From positions 124,001 to 188,000 of the forward strand of contig CM065892.1 of assembly GCA_033439255.1 (NCBI GenBank): 64,000 nt of DNA, read 5' to 3'. This DNA is from Hericium rajendrae. Taxonomy: Eukaryota; Basidiomycota; Agaricomycetes; Russulales; Hericiaceae. Positions 13,737 to 25,416 of the stretch are shown one piece after another (position 1 is the stretch's first letter; each line of letters opens with the position of its first letter). The position numbers were made by a program, and so were the translations under genes. The notes beneath the pieces are model-generated. The model worked only from the letters and a program-made list of their open reading frames with translations, was not told the DNA's origin and ran no database searches.

Positions 13737-14897
13737 ATGGACGACGATTTGGCCATCGGAGCGTCTGTCTGGGCAACCCCAGGACGAGCCCCCATTACTC
13801 TCTCTCCATCTCCATTCGACCAGTCACTGCCTTCCAGCTCACAAGATGCATTCGACGATTTTGATGAATTTGCCCCCCCACCACAGGCCACCACCGCAGG
13901 AGGCGACGACGACGACTTCGGCGATTTTGGCGATTTTGGCGACGCAGAGGGCGCAGTGGCGAGCGGCGCAGGCGGGTTCGCTGACGACATGCGCTTCGCC
14001 GGGCCCTCGACATCCGCACAGGACTGGAGACCACTGCGGCTCGATCCATTCCCATCGCGCGCGGAGCTGCAGGCGCAGATCGACGAGATCCTCGGCCCGT
14101 TCTGGGCGGACGACCCGACTGAAGTGTTCACGGACCAGGACATCCGCGAGGTCGGCGGGCTGAGCCAGGTGCTGGTCACCCCGGAGAGGTATTGTGCGTC
14201 CGCTGCGTCCCCAAGCCTGCGTCTCATGTCTTACGCACGGGCAGCCGCTCACTATACAAATCGCTCTTTCCGCCCGAGCCCCCGCCGCTGCCCCCGCCGA
14301 ACTGGACGCGCTCGCGCATCCGGCGGCAGCATCTCATAGCGCTGGGTATCCCCGTCAACCTCGATGAAGTGCTGCCCCGCGCGAACGGCAAGCCGCTGCC
14401 TGCGCTGCAGATTTCGACGCGGCCGATGTCGGCCCCACCAGCTCCACGTGGGGTCTCACGCACAAATGGCTCCATGCATAGCTCAAGAGCAGGCAGCCCG
14501 GTATCAGCAGCTCCACGCGACGCCCGCTCAGCCGTGATGTCGCTCGGCCTTGGTCCTAAACCGGAATTGGACGTGCAAAAAGTGGAAGAATGTCTAAACT
14601 TGCAAAGCAGTATGTGCTACCGTCTTACACAGCATATCTCACATCGCTTACATCTTCATGGCAGACGACCTCTCCCTCCTGCCAATACCTGCCCTAGAAG
14701 CCCATCTAGCAAACATCCGCGCGCAGACCGCCAACACCTCCACCCTGCTCACCTACCTCCTGCAAACGCGCGACGCGCTGCAGCAGGACTCGGAAACATA
14801 TAACAAGCTCATCGCCGAGCTTGTCGGCGAGGCGCAGAAAATGAAGACAGGTGTGGGCAAGTCCCGCACGCCATTGCGGCGCGGAACTGGTTCGTGA
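13737..14897 (+). CDS. Acidic FGDF-repeat protein, candidate AP-1/clathrin accessory (Laa2/aftiphilin-like)
   Basis: Three exons splice in phase (donor after ACCCCGGAGAG, acceptor before CCGCTCACTA; second intron about 14611-14664). The N-terminus is acidic and holds DDFDEF and then DDDDFGDFGDFGD at residues 57-69. Such FGDF motifs bind the gamma-adaptin ear and GGA ears in aftiphilin and yeast Laa2. The middle is proline-rich (FPPEPPPLPPPNW). The C-terminal exon is a predicted coiled coil (PIPALEAHLANIRAQTAN and onward). An ATG at 13737 was chosen because the open frame upstream has only a GTG. Role in clathrin traffic between Golgi and endosome is inference from the motif; the gene could instead be another uncharacterised fungal protein. 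Confidence 0.72.
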
Positions 14898-15274
14898 TCG
14901 TATCTTGCAAGGAGCTTATATACCACACCTGCTGCCGTTGGCGTATTCACGCGTATCCAGAGGACTTGCTGTACCTCTATCTGTATCGATATCTGACAGC
15001 ATGAAAGCATAATGATAGAGGCTTCTGTTGTACTTGCGCGCCGCAGATTTCTGCAGGGAAAAGCAAATCGCAATACGTGGATACCTAACTTCCATGAACA
15101 AATGCGATTGCGAAGCTTAGGAGCCGGACATACAGAAGAGCGCTATCGTTACAATTACAGGAAAGCAGCGCCATGAAAGCGGGAGTCGAGGTCGTGAATC
15201 CGGGATATAGAGCCAGGCAAGCTGGCCAAACCTGCTGGGAAAAGGGAAAGGTACTGCAAAAGAACCCGCGTCGG
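14898..15274. other. Convergent intergenic gap
   Basis: These 377 bp lie between the stop codons of the FGDF-repeat gene and MOB1. I see only 3' untranslated sequence and no gene, repeat or hairpin that stands out. Confidence 0.5.
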
Positions 15275-16401
15275 TCATCGGCTCTTGTCTTCGGCGAGAA
15301 TGGCATCATTGAGCTCGTCGAGGGGCGCCAGCTCTTTCTTGTCTACAAGATCGAACTATAAACAAAGTGACCGTCAAAAAGATATCGGTCTCAGCATCTT
15401 TGTGAACTAACCTCAGTGATGAAGAGGAAGAAATGGCGATAGCTGGTGTTCAAGTGGGCTACGACACAGCGTGATCAGACGGCGGAATACAGCTTAAAAC
15501 AAGCCGAACACACCCTCGATGCCCAGCGCGCATATCTGATCGAAGTGGTTGCTGTAGATGTGCGCATACACACGGAACAGCCGCCGCGTGATCGTGCGCA
15601 CGGTGGTCTTGAAATCTTTCGGGAACGGGACACCTGCACGGCACTCAGCCAGTGTTCTTACTAGGGTTAGAGAAAGATGACGCACCGATGGTATTGGGGA
15701 ACTGGTGCTCGTCGTCGAGGAGGTTCTGCGCCCAGTTCATGAGCGCGTCGACGTACTCGGGCGCGGGCAGCTTTGTGGGTCGCTTGTATTTTGAGCCGTC
15801 CTCCCAAAGGTATTCGTATCTGAGCACATCCGGACGGTCATTTCAGAGCTATAAATTAGGCCAGAGATGCCTCATAAGCATACCTGGGTCCTGCAGACAT
15901 GATGGGGCACTACAGAATCAAAGCCACTTGTCAGTAAGCTGGATGTCGGGAGCAGACTACGACGACCCGCACCTCCTGGTTCGTGCAGAACTCCGTGATT
16001 GTTCCATACAGCATATTCAAATGGTTGAAGAAATCAACGGCTGAAAAACCCATATTTAGCACCAAGGCCGCCTTACGGACGCGCTGCAACGCGCACCGTG
16101 CACCGCGAGCCATTCATTCAGATCCTCGCCCTCCGGCAGCTTCACCGCCATCCTGAGGTTTCCTGAACCCTGGAGATAAATGCATTAACTTCAACATGGT
16201 GCTAATGGAGATGAACCCCAGGGCTTACCAGCGTAGCCTCGGCATATTTCCTCAGCTGATACTGCTTCGTCCCCTCCGGGACATCTCTGCGCGGCTTAAA
16301 CGTCCGCGTCTTGCCACTGCGTGCCCAGTCAATCGGCATGGGCCAACATATCCCGGGAACTGAACCGAAGGCTACACTCACAGGCCGAAAAATGAGGACA
16401 T
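15275..16401 (-). CDS. MOB1: MOB kinase activator 1 (Mob1)
   Basis: Mob1 binds and activates NDR/LATS-family kinases (Dbf2/Sid2) in the mitotic exit and septation network. A short first exon (MSSFFGL, 20 nt of coding) joins LGKTRTFKPRRDVPEGT, then YAEATLGSGNLRMAVKLPEG, HAVDFFNHLNMLYG, TEFCTNQECPIMSAGPRYEY, LWEDGSKYKRPTKLPAPEYV and HIYSNHFDQICALGIEAHLN. The Mob zinc site (Cys in CTNQECP, His in IYSNHF) is intact. The last exon encodes FDLVDKKELAPLDELND and stops at 15275-15277. Length is about 215 residues, the normal size. At least seven small exons are used. Confidence 0.94.
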
Positions 16402-16877
16402 GGCTGTATCTGGCGATCGTCGATGATTTAGAGAAAGAGTAGGGAAGCTGTTATGGCTGCTTTCGAATATAGAGCGGAACGTGACCAGTACTGTAGGGCA
16501 CGTGGGACGCGAAATTCACTCGAAATCATTGCAGATTCTCAGCACTTCTACCAAAAGCACATCTCAAGGTAAAGAAGAGGTTGACTGTAAAGATACGAAG
16601 TAGAATTCTCAAACACAGTCAGGGTCATTGTTAAAGTCAAGAGCGCGAACGCGGACAGCATTTCCCCGTGCAGCACAGCTTGTACCAAGCGAAGCGAGTC
16701 AACAGTCCCATAGCACCGAGTACAACTGAAGACACAAAGCGAGCCAACAATCAAGACAGACATACTATCCTACAAAACTATCACACATCTGGTCCTTAAT
16801 CTCATCCTACAGACACGCACGTAACCAGTGTCCCGCCGATCATCCCACCCTGGCCGAGGATATTACAGTCTTACCGT
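16402..16877. other. Intergenic gap MOB1 promoter / GAD 3' end
   Basis: A 476-bp stretch between two minus-strand genes. It contains the MOB1 promoter on the left and the 3' untranslated region of glutamate decarboxylase on the right. No other feature is seen. Confidence 0.5.
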
Positions 16878-19066
16878 CTAACAAGGCCGCGCAAACGTGC
16901 TAGACGCTTTCTTCAGGCCTTCGAGTTCTTCCTTGGTCACCCTCCCAAGCTTAGCTTCATTTTGATGCGGCGGCTGGTGTTTGTATAAATCAAACACATC
17001 AAGCTTATGAAGAGACGAGTCGTCCTCTGCGAGGGACTCGGTCAACTCGATCTAGGAGAAGATTAGATGTCTAAAAGGGCACACACAAAAACTGGACCAC
17101 GCACAATGTCTGTGAGAAGGCTGTCGACCAAAGACTCGGTCAAGCTCTCCCTTACGACGACGCGCAAAATCTCGACGTTCTGCATATCGGGCGGCAATTC
17201 ATAGTTCGGAACAATCCTGGTCAAACCAAGGTTAGACTATCAGAACCACGGAGGACGACTTCCTAGCCTTACCATCCCTTAGTGCGAAGTAGAGTCTGCA
17301 TCCACTTCTGCTGAATTTCTGGATGGTCCTCCTTGAACTTGTCCGAGAATCTGAAGCTGACAACCGGTAGGCCTGGCACATAATTCTGAAAAACATCAGA
17401 CAAGAGAAAATATCACCATAGCCAAGGGACCAACCTCGACATGTTCCTCATCCAAAGCTCCCGCAGCCCGCGCAAGACCCGAAACTCCTTCTTGCGGCAT
17501 CGGTCTGTGAATTTCACTTAAAACCGTGTAAAAGCCGCTTTTCTCTAACGCTCTCGACAATGTACGCGCATTCTTCAAGTCCGCCAGCGCGACATTTCGA
17601 TATCCCTCAAATCCAAGATGCAAGAAATTGAAGTATTGGGCGATGATGGGCGCAGCGGGACGCGAAAAGTTGAGCGAGAAGGAGTATTCCACGGAGCCGA
17701 GGTAGTGCAGCTCGAAGATAAGGTCTTTAGGAAGAAACTCGGCAGACCGCCAAATGACCCAACCTACGCCGACGTAGGCAAGACCAAATTTGTGGCCGGA
17801 GGCGTTGATTGACACAACACGAGGGATCTTGAAGTCCCACTCGAGCTTCGGCTGGCAGTAAGAGATAGAGTTCAGCTAAACGACTTTATAGAACGAAGCT
17901 AGTGCCGACCGTTGCAAACGGAGCCACGAAACCACCAGACGCCGCGTCAACTAAAGAAGTGGGCATAAGATCATTGGTGAAGTACTGACGTGCCAAAGAA
18001 ACTAACCGTGGATGGGCACAGAGTGGCCCGTCTTCGCTTCATATTCATCCAGCAGCTCGGCCATCTCTTTAACGGGCTCATAATGGCCAGTATATGTGCC
18101 TATCAGACTGTATCAGGCCTGAGGCGAAAGAAATAGCGCAAGGTGATACGTACTTCCCAAAATCACATATATCCCAATCGTATTTTCGTCTACATATTTC
18201 ATCGCTGTCTTCGGATCGAGCCTATAACTTGTCTCCTCGGAGACGGGAACGAGGCGCATCTCGACCTCAAAATACCTTGCGAACTTCTCAAGCGCAACCT
18301 GCGCGTTTGCACCCATGACGATATTCGGTCCCGGCTCGTGGATCGACTTCCCCGCGGCCTTGCGCTTCTCTTGCCACATGCGCTTCATCGCGAGTCCGCC
18401 AAGCTGGACGGCTTCAGAAGAGCCCGTCGTGGCAGTGCCAATGGCTTGATGAGCGTGGGGAGCATGCCAAGCCTCGGCGAGAATAGAGATGCCTGCGGCA
18501 GTCAACCGCATTTCAGGTCAGGCAAGGGTCTGAATCGCAAAAAGACGCATACAGCGAGTGTGAATGGCTTGAGTCATAGGATACTCGTCCTGATCAATGA
18601 GGTTCTTCGACATATTCTCCACCATGAGCTTGTCGGCCTCCTTTGGCATCCAGACGTGGACGAAGGATGCTAGGTTCAGGGATGGCGTGCCGTCCAGGGA
18701 TAGCTCATCATGGATAAGCTGGTAGGCAGATTCTGCGTCAAGACCCTGAGAAAAGAGTTAGCGGCACTATACTATAAGATGTCTGTATGCGCGGTGGATC
18801 GACAAACGTGAGAGGGTATCTTATAGGCAGGCAGCGGGAGGGTTCCATAGCGGGAGCCATAAGTTCCGTGAAGAATAGCGTGTTTCTTTGAGCGACTCTT
18901 ATCCTGATAAGTAAATCATGATGAGGAGCAGATCTCGTGTATAGGAGTGGACCTCACCTTCGCCTCTTGGAGGAGGTGCTCCGTGTTGATATGCTTTTCC
19001 GATTCCGTAGTCACATTCAAATGCTGCGCTTATAGGAGGAGAAGAACTCACCTTCGAGAGGGCCAT
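16878..19066 (-). CDS. GAD1: Glutamate decarboxylase (PLP-dependent)
   Basis: The enzyme converts L-glutamate to GABA and CO2 in the cytosol and feeds the GABA shunt. A 15-nt first exon (MALSK) joins HINTEHLLQEAK after a 58-nt intron. Then follow HGTYGSRYGTLPLPAYKIP, HDELSLDGTPSLNLASFVH, MSKNLIDQDEYPMTQAIH, the cofactor-binding GTATTGSSEAVQLGGLAMKR, VDAASGGFVAPFATP, and the PLP-lysine motif NASGHKFGLAYVGVGWVIWR. The C-terminus ends KKASSTFARPC. About twelve exons are used. A calmodulin-binding tail of plant type is not evident. A GABA-type permease is encoded at the right end of the window, 43 kb away; the two are not linked. Confidence 0.94.
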
Positions 19067-19126
19067 GATTATCACTGCGATGCAGGATGGGTGTTCGGGT
19101 CAAGATTTAATTGAATAGTCGGCAGG

Positions 19127-19135
19127 CTTTTATAG
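19127..19135 (-). promoter_or_regulatory. TATA box of glutamate decarboxylase
   Basis: On the minus strand CTATAAAAG lies about 60 bp upstream of the GAD ATG, predicting a 5' leader near 30-35 nt. Confidence 0.55.
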
Positions 19136-19187
19136 AGGATTACTTGGCTCGTCCCGCGCCTATGCTTCTTGCATGTTTGTTCGCCCC

Positions 19188-19195
19188 TGACGTCA
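19188..19195. promoter_or_regulatory. CRE-type bZIP site (TGACGTCA) in the GAD promoter
   Basis: A perfect palindromic CRE (TGACGTCA) lies about 55 bp upstream of the GAD TATA box. In fungi such sites bind ATF/CREB-type bZIP stress regulators. Binding is inference. Confidence 0.4.
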
Positions 19196-19348
19196 TGGCG
19201 ATGGTCAAATGCCCGAGGCTAAACCTGGCTAGCTCCAGGTCAGGTGCAAATATTCAATCTGGACCTTAGGAGAGTCTGTGACTTTGAGAATCACTAGACA
19301 TCCACCGCGACGTAGAATACGTATGCACTGCAATGAGATATGTGGCCA

Positions 19349-19382
19349 ACGCGCGACGCGACAGTAGTGACGCGACGCGCGG
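19349..19382. repeat. Short CGCGA/GACGCG repeat cluster
   Basis: Two blocks rich in ACGCGAC and GACGCG (about 19349-19362 and 19369-19382) flank the hexamer AGTAGT in the gap between U1A and GAD. They may be a regulatory cluster or a simple GC-rich repeat. Confidence 0.35.
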
Positions 19383-19509
19383 ATAGGAGATGCTTTGGCA
19401 TTGTTTGACTAACAGCTTCGGATTTTAACAGTGCGAACATGTGGCAGAACAAGCAAAGACTAGGATACAAATTCAGCTCTAACATCGAGTGACTATTTAT
19501 CAGAGTTCA

Positions 19510-20492
19510 TCAAATAAACGCCACCGTCATCTGCCATCCCTTCTTCAGTGTGAAGCCATCCAGGGCGTCTTTTGCAACCGATGCCAGCTCGGGCGTATCG
19601 TAGAAAACCTGGGCTATCTTGGTCTTCTGACCTTGTGCATTGGGTGTCGGCGATGGGACGACTTGTGTGGACTGGAAGCCTTGATATCTGCCGAGAGCCT
19701 CAATATATGCGGCTACAATTAAATCGCATCGGCACTCACTGTTGGAACAGCACGGAAAGCACGCTGTCTGTGACTTCTTGCGGCAAATTTGTACATAGAA
19801 GACGCGCAGATGGCTTCTCCACCACTTGCGGGATCGCTGCTGAATCGACGATGATGGGAGAAAGAAAGATCGTGAACCCAGTTCAGATAAATTGCACATA
19901 GTAGGATACATGACATACTAGAAGTAGCACTAGCGGCTGGAGCCTCCTCCTCCTCCTCCTCGATCTCCATTTCCTCCTCCTCCTCTTCAACCGGTTTTTC
20001 GCGCTTCTGATTGCGCGCCTCGCCTTCTACCATCTCTTCATCCTCGCGAGCGCGTTTTGCCTGACCGTTCGCGCCGACTTCGGCCTTGAGCGGTTGTTCG
20101 CTCGGCTGTCGGCCATACGCAGCCGTCGGTGGTACAAAGTTGGGATCCTCTTTACGCAGGGTGGCATACGATTTTGACTTCGCGTATTGGATGCGCTGGA
20201 TCGAGTGGTGAACGCGCATGAAGGCATCAGATGTCACCATACGTACCATAGGCTTCTCATAGAACTCCATACCGTCGTATGCCCGCAACGCCGCGGTTGC
20301 AGATGCGAGGTCTGTAAAGACGAGGAAAGCCTGACCTCTCATTTTGGGAGTCTTGGTTGCGATAACATCGATGATCTTGCCATGGGTCGTAAACAGCGCA
20401 TACAGCTGGCATCGCAGCTCTTCTTTGTTGACCTGGTCATTGAGGTTGTTGATGTACAGGGTGGTATTGGGCTGGGTCGACGAGGAAGCCAT
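19510..20492 (-). CDS. U1A/U2B''-type spliceosomal RRM protein
   Basis: The protein should bind a U1 and/or U2 snRNA stem-loop in the spliceosome. The chosen ATG (20490-20492) starts MASSSTQPNTTLYINNLND. RRM1 shows RNP2 LYINNL and RNP1 RGQAFLVF. An intron then removes a stretch so that YEKPM joins RIQYAKSKSYATLRK, as in U1A. A charged linker (KRAREDEEM, then a run of Glu) leads to RRM2, whose end is FYDTPELASVAKDALDGFTL and a stop after MTVAFI. Animals have separate U1A and U2B'' proteins while many fungi have one, so I do not choose between them. Divergent from ceramide synthase with 480 bp between starts. Confidence 0.9.
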
Positions 20493-20972
20493 AGCGGAAT
20501 CGGAGGAGAGCACGATGGTCGGCGTCGAGGACGAGCACGTTTGCGCAGACGCGAGCGTGTGACCCGGATCTCCCACGGTGTATTGCACGTTTGCGTCGGT
20601 TGCGGCGGTTCGCGCTCTCAGACTGGTGGCAGCAACGGGTTCGTGTCTTCCAATAAGGCTGCTTTTCCCCAATCCCGACAGCATCAAAAAGGGTAGACGC
20701 GTCTCTGGGACACGTTGACGTCGACACCTTCCCTCCCTCCCCTTTGCACTCCTATTCCTGCGCCCAGGTCCAAGATACTAGTAGTACTTTAATCGGTGCG
20801 CAGTTTGTCCAAGATGTCGTGTCGAAATAATGTGGTCTAATTTTTTTTCCGCCGTCCCTGCATATGTTGATCTTTTGCACATCGGCGCTACGATCGATTC
20901 CGTGGACCGCAGTACCTGCTGGCTGTTTATGATCCCCAAGACGCGTCAATTAACCCTCTAGCTCTCTAACGA
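20493..20972. other. Divergent promoter region U1A / ceramide synthase
   Basis: 480 bp between two divergent start codons. The part near U1A stays open in its frame but lacks conserved sequence, so I treat it as 5' leader. No other gene is seen. Confidence 0.5.
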
Positions 20973-22231
20973 ATGGACTACCTTCTCAGCGTAGACCGCT
21001 TGCCCTCCTTCCTCATCCCTTTCGTGTCGCTCTCGTACCCCGTAGAGACGCCAGCGCATCCAGACTGTTTCCCCGATGCATCCTACTATGATCTCGGCTA
21101 CTTCGACCTCTGTATTATGGTCTCCTGCATCGCCCTGCTCGCCGCCCTGCGCGACTCGGCGCGCCTTGCCATCTTCGAGCCGTTCGCAAGTTGGATGCTG
21201 ACGCGCGATTGGCGCATCAGGCAGGGCCAGAAGCAGCTAGCGAATGCACAAATTGGCGAGAAGGGCACCATGACGCCCCCGGAGGAACCCCAGATGGGGC
21301 CCGCAGAAGCGCGTCGTATCCACCGCAGCGTGCTCCGCTTCGCCGAGCAGGGCTGGCAGTTCATGTACTGCGCGTCGCAGTGGGTTTTCGGCCTTGTATG
21401 TGCTTTTCCGCCTCGCTGTGTCTTCTGCATCCACCCTAACGCCATTGCAGTACATTTACCTGAACGTACCGTCGGATGTGTGGACTGGGTACCCCCACAT
21501 CCCCTTCCCTGGGCCAATCAAGGCCTATTACATCCTGCAGATGTCCTTCTACTGCCATGGTGTGTTTGTGCTCAACGCGGAGGCGAGACGAAAGGACCAT
21601 TGGCAGATGATGACCCACCACGTCATTACTATCGCGCTCATGGTTCTGAGCTACGCGTACAACTGTACCCGTGTTGGCTGCCTCATCATGGTTATAATGG
21701 ATTTTTGTGATATCGTCCTACCGGTTTGTATCGTCTCTAATTACGCGTGCACTAATATTTACTCACCGTCAATCATCTAGGCTGCAAAAATGCTGCGATA
21801 CCTTGGCTATCGGACCCTCTGCGATGTCATGTTCGGGATCTTCGTGATATCCTGGTTCATTACTCGCCATGTCCTCTTTGTCTTGGTCACTATATCCACC
21901 TATCGCGACTTACCTGCCGTGGCCGGATTGGGCTGGGACATCGAGAAAAGACATTATCTCACCCGCACAAATTGGATAATATTCGTCGTGCTTTTGTGCT
22001 TACTGGAGGTATGCCGGCCATTCCTTCGTGCACATGCGTCAAGAACTGACCATCGATCAGATCATTCAAAGTATTTGGTCGTTCATGATCTACCGCGTTG
22101 TGTGGCGCGTCATTATGGGTCAAGGCGCGGAGGACACCCGCAGCGACGACGAGGAGTAAGCTCAGCCTGTCCCCTCTATCTATGCCTGTTCTTATGTCCA
22201 TTGTAGCGAGGAGGTCAAGAAAGAACGATAG
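20973..22231 (+). CDS. LAC1: Ceramide synthase (Lag1/Lac1, TLC domain)
   Basis: This ER membrane enzyme N-acylates sphingoid bases with acyl-CoA. The protein has several hydrophobic segments, an HRSVLRFAEQGWQFMYC stretch, and the complete Lag1 motif: RRKDHWQMMTHHVITIALM with the catalytic His pair, then SYAYNCTRVGCLIMVIMDFC with the conserved NxTRxG and MDxxD. The next exon starts with AAKMLRYLGY. The last exon encodes DEEVKKER and stops at 22229-22231, leaving a short charged cytosolic tail. Introns are about 50-60 nt. No truncation is seen. Fungi often have two paralogues; which one this is cannot be told. Confidence 0.94.
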
Positions 22232-22855
22232 ACCAATATGGTCGTCGGCTGGACCGAAAGATATACCATGTAGATCCAGCCTCATATACGTCTTCTTCCT
22301 GGCGCGGTGCTCGCAGGAGCATTTACGCAGTGCTGTATCTAACGCTATCCTGTGATTATGAGAGACGCTACTTACGCACTTATACCATTTGACTTTGGCT
22401 TACCATCTGGTTCACATCACTGCATGGCCTTGTTGATGGTACACGTCTCTTACCTTGAAGCCTGTGCGAGCTAAATACGCGGAGTACATGACGGGCTGAC
22501 GCAGTGATAGTAGAGCATGTCCTCAAAGCTAAAGCCTTCTATTGATGGGGGGTCCACTCTGGTCCACATCTCGACACGTGAGGAGAGACGTGACCAGGAC
22601 GCGCTGCACGGACCGGCGCGCCGAACGTCCTATGGTCACTTGCCCTCGAATGCCATGATACGCGCACCATCTTGCCTCCTGACATAAAGTATAAAAGCAG
22701 CAGTACCTAGCTATGGCACGGTGCAACGCTTTAACGGACCTCCGCTTCTCTCGAGCTCACACTTTTCTCAGGGCATCTACGGAGGCCCGAGTCCCACGCT
22801 CATCTTATTTGCTCGTCGGGTCGTCTGACGTGGTTATTGCGACACTAGCGCGACA
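22232..22855. other. Intergenic gap with CYB2 promoter
   Basis: 624 bp between two plus-strand genes. TATAAAAG at 22690-22697 lies about 165 bp upstream of the CYB2 ATG and is a good TATA candidate. No coding sequence is supported. Confidence 0.5.
22690..22697 (+). promoter_or_regulatory. TATA box of flavocytochrome b2 gene
   Basis: TATAAAAG in an otherwise mixed-composition promoter, about 165 bp before the ATG; a leader of about 130 nt would follow. Confidence 0.45.
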
Positions 22856-25416
22856 ATGTTTGCTCGGCCGGTTGTCCGACAGGTCGCTAGAGCGGGATGG
22901 CGCAGCCAATCGCAGCGGCTCGGTTTGCGGCGCGCAAGTTCGCGGGCGCACGGTGCTGAAGCGGATGGCGCGCCGCGGGCCATGAGGGCGGTCGCCGCAG
23001 CGCTGGCGGCGGGTGTTCTGGTGAGTCGTCGTGGCTTGACTTAAGAGTGCTGGTATTTGGCAGGTGCATAGGCGCGTGCTCGCTGTTCACGGAGGCAAAT
23101 TATAACAAGAGCCTGTGTCGAGATGTATCGGCGTAATTTGAATGCGGGACCGGGATGTGTCTCTGGTCATGAGGCCAGCATGTTATCGGAAGTTCTGAGG
23201 AAGCGGTGGGCTTCAGAGAACCTATTCATCAGAACAGTTATATTATAGTCGACTATATGCGTGCCATATTTTTGACCCGACTTCATTTCTTTCACAGATC
23301 GCCCATACCCTCCGTCAAACCATCCATTGCGACTCGCCCGTCCAGAAACTACCGCCCAGCACATCGACCAATCCCGATGCACCGCAGAAGCCCGCAGATG
23401 CGCGAGCGCTTATCCCATATTCCGAGCTTCAGAGGCACAATACCCGTGACGATCTCTGGGTGCTCATCGACGGCGAGGTGTACAACGCGACGGGCATCAT
23501 CGACACGCACCCGGGCGGTGTCGGCCCGCTACTCAAGAACGGCGGTAAAGATGCGACGTGGGTTGTCTTTCTCCCCAAGGTCTAATAACCGGAACGTCGC
23601 TGACGGGCTGATGCAGGAAGGCGTTCAAACCCATCCATCCGCCGGGAACTTTGTCTTCGCTTCCGCCGGGCGCGCATATAGGCTCGATCAATCTGGCCAC
23701 AATTCCGAAGGGTGCTAACGAGCCGACTGCGGAGGAATTGCGCATTGCGAAGGCGAGGGACGCGTTGCCGGCCCCACAAGAGGTGCTCAATCTCAGCGAG
23801 ATCGAGGTAAGGCTGAAATATTGCGCAGGCGCGATTGAATTGACATCTCACGCTCAGGCACTTGCGCAAACCGTTTTGACGGCAACCGCATGGGCATACT
23901 ATCGCTCTGCTGGAGACGACAACAACAGTAAGCACGAAGTAATAGAAATCTGGCGTCCCGGCTGATGGATCCATCTTTGACAGCGTTTGACGAGAATCGT
24001 AATGCATTCAAACGCTTTTGGTTCCGTCCTCGAGTGTGAGCCTTGCTTCGTCCCAAGTAGGGTATCCATCTTGATGTCTCCATCACCGACTAGCCTGAAC
24101 AAAATCAGCCATGCATCAACGGAAAGTACACTGTTCGGTCTACCCGTATCGCTTCCTATCTGGATCGCTCCCGCTGCACTGGCGCGACTCGGCCATCCTG
24201 ACGGAGAGATGAACCTCACCCGCGCTGCTGGGAAAGAAGGCATCATACAGGCTGTCAGTATATCTTTGCCTTCCTCGGCTCTGTGGTGTTGCTTACCGTT
24301 GCCTGCAGATTTCCAGCAACTCAAGCTGCTCCATCGACGAAATTATATCCGTGAAGGATGCCAAGCAATACCTGATATTCCAGGTAATAATAACAAGCCA
24401 CATCTGCATGGAGTCACCGACTAAGTCCATAAACAGCTATACGTGAACCGCCAACGTCCAGCAACCGCCGAGCTCCTCCCCACCCTCCGCAAACGAGGCT
24501 TCAGTGCGCTGATGCTCACTGTCGACGCCGCCGTCTCGGGAAAGCGCGAACTGGACATGCGCACGAAGGGCGATTTCGAGGCACCATCCAATGGCAAGAA
24601 GGCAACTGAGAACGTCAAGGGCGTCGGGCAGGTGAGCATCCTTTCTTCGTCTCCCAATGTAACCCATCTCACAGCTGGTTTTTAGTCAATTATGGGATAC
24701 CAAGATCCAGATGTGTGTTGTACGTGGATATGTATTGTCTTATGGCATCAGTGGTTGATGTGCCTTTGACTTTTGACAGGGGACGATATACCATGGATAC
24801 GAAGCCTCACAGACTTGCCGTTGATCCTCAAGGGCATTCAGTGCGTGGAGGTGAGTTCAGTCTCCTTGCCTACGTCCAACACGACTGAAAAGCTTCTTGG
24901 TTCAGGACGCGGAGAAAGCATTCGACCAGTATAAAGTCGACGCTATCATCCTGTCGAACCATGGCGGCCGGGACCTGGACTTGTACGTCTTCGTGAAGCT
25001 CGCTCATCTTCCTTCGCTCATGTCCTCGATAGCTCACCATCTCCGATGACACTGTTGTACGAACTGCGCCAGCGACGACCGGATCTGCTCGAAAAGCATG
25101 AGGTGCATATCGACGGAGGCGTCACGCGCGGGACGGACGTGCTAAAGTCGCTCTGCCTCGGTGCGAAGGGCGTCGGGCTCGGCCGTGCATTCTTGTATGC
25201 CAACGGGTGTTGGGGCGAGGAGGGTGTGCAACGCGTCATCGAAAGTCAGTATCCATTGTTGTTGAAAGCGGCTCTTGCTGACCTGCCTGCCTTCTTGAAG
25301 TCATGCGCGAAGAGATCATTAGGGGGATGCAGTTTATGGGCGTAACGTCTCTCGACCAGCTCGGTCCGCATATAGTGCGGTACGAGCCAGAGGCTGCGGG
25401 GAGAACGAAGCTGTAG
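22856..25416 (+). CDS. CYB2: L-lactate dehydrogenase (cytochrome), flavocytochrome b2
   Basis: The mitochondrial intermembrane-space enzyme oxidises L-lactate to pyruvate and passes electrons to cytochrome c. Exon 1 encodes an Arg-rich presequence (MFARPVVRQVARAGWR) followed by an Ala-rich hydrophobic stretch, matching a bipartite sorting signal. A cytochrome b5 domain follows with IIDTHPGGVGPLL (heme His) and IHPPG. The FMN domain shows LFGLPVSLPIWIAPAAL, ISSNSSCSIDEI, LMLTVDAAVSGKRELDMR, and the active-site ILSNHGGRDLDFSPSP. The C-terminus has HIDGGVTRGTDVLKSLCLGA and GVTSLDQLGPHIV. About a dozen exons are used; intron 1 is about 280 nt, much longer than the others. I checked most junction phases. 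Other FMN-dependent 2-hydroxy-acid dehydrogenases are possible. Confidence 0.9.

Larger units (their letters stand above)
19067..19509. other. Intergenic gap GAD promoter / U1A 3' end
   Basis: These 443 bp contain the GAD TATA box, the CRE-type site and the CGCGA cluster listed separately. No additional gene is supported. Confidence 0.55.

Noticed and set aside
19024-19051. A 28-nt intron in GAD
   Set aside because: Too short for a spliceosomal intron; the acceptor further on (58-nt intron) gives the expected MALSKHIN start.
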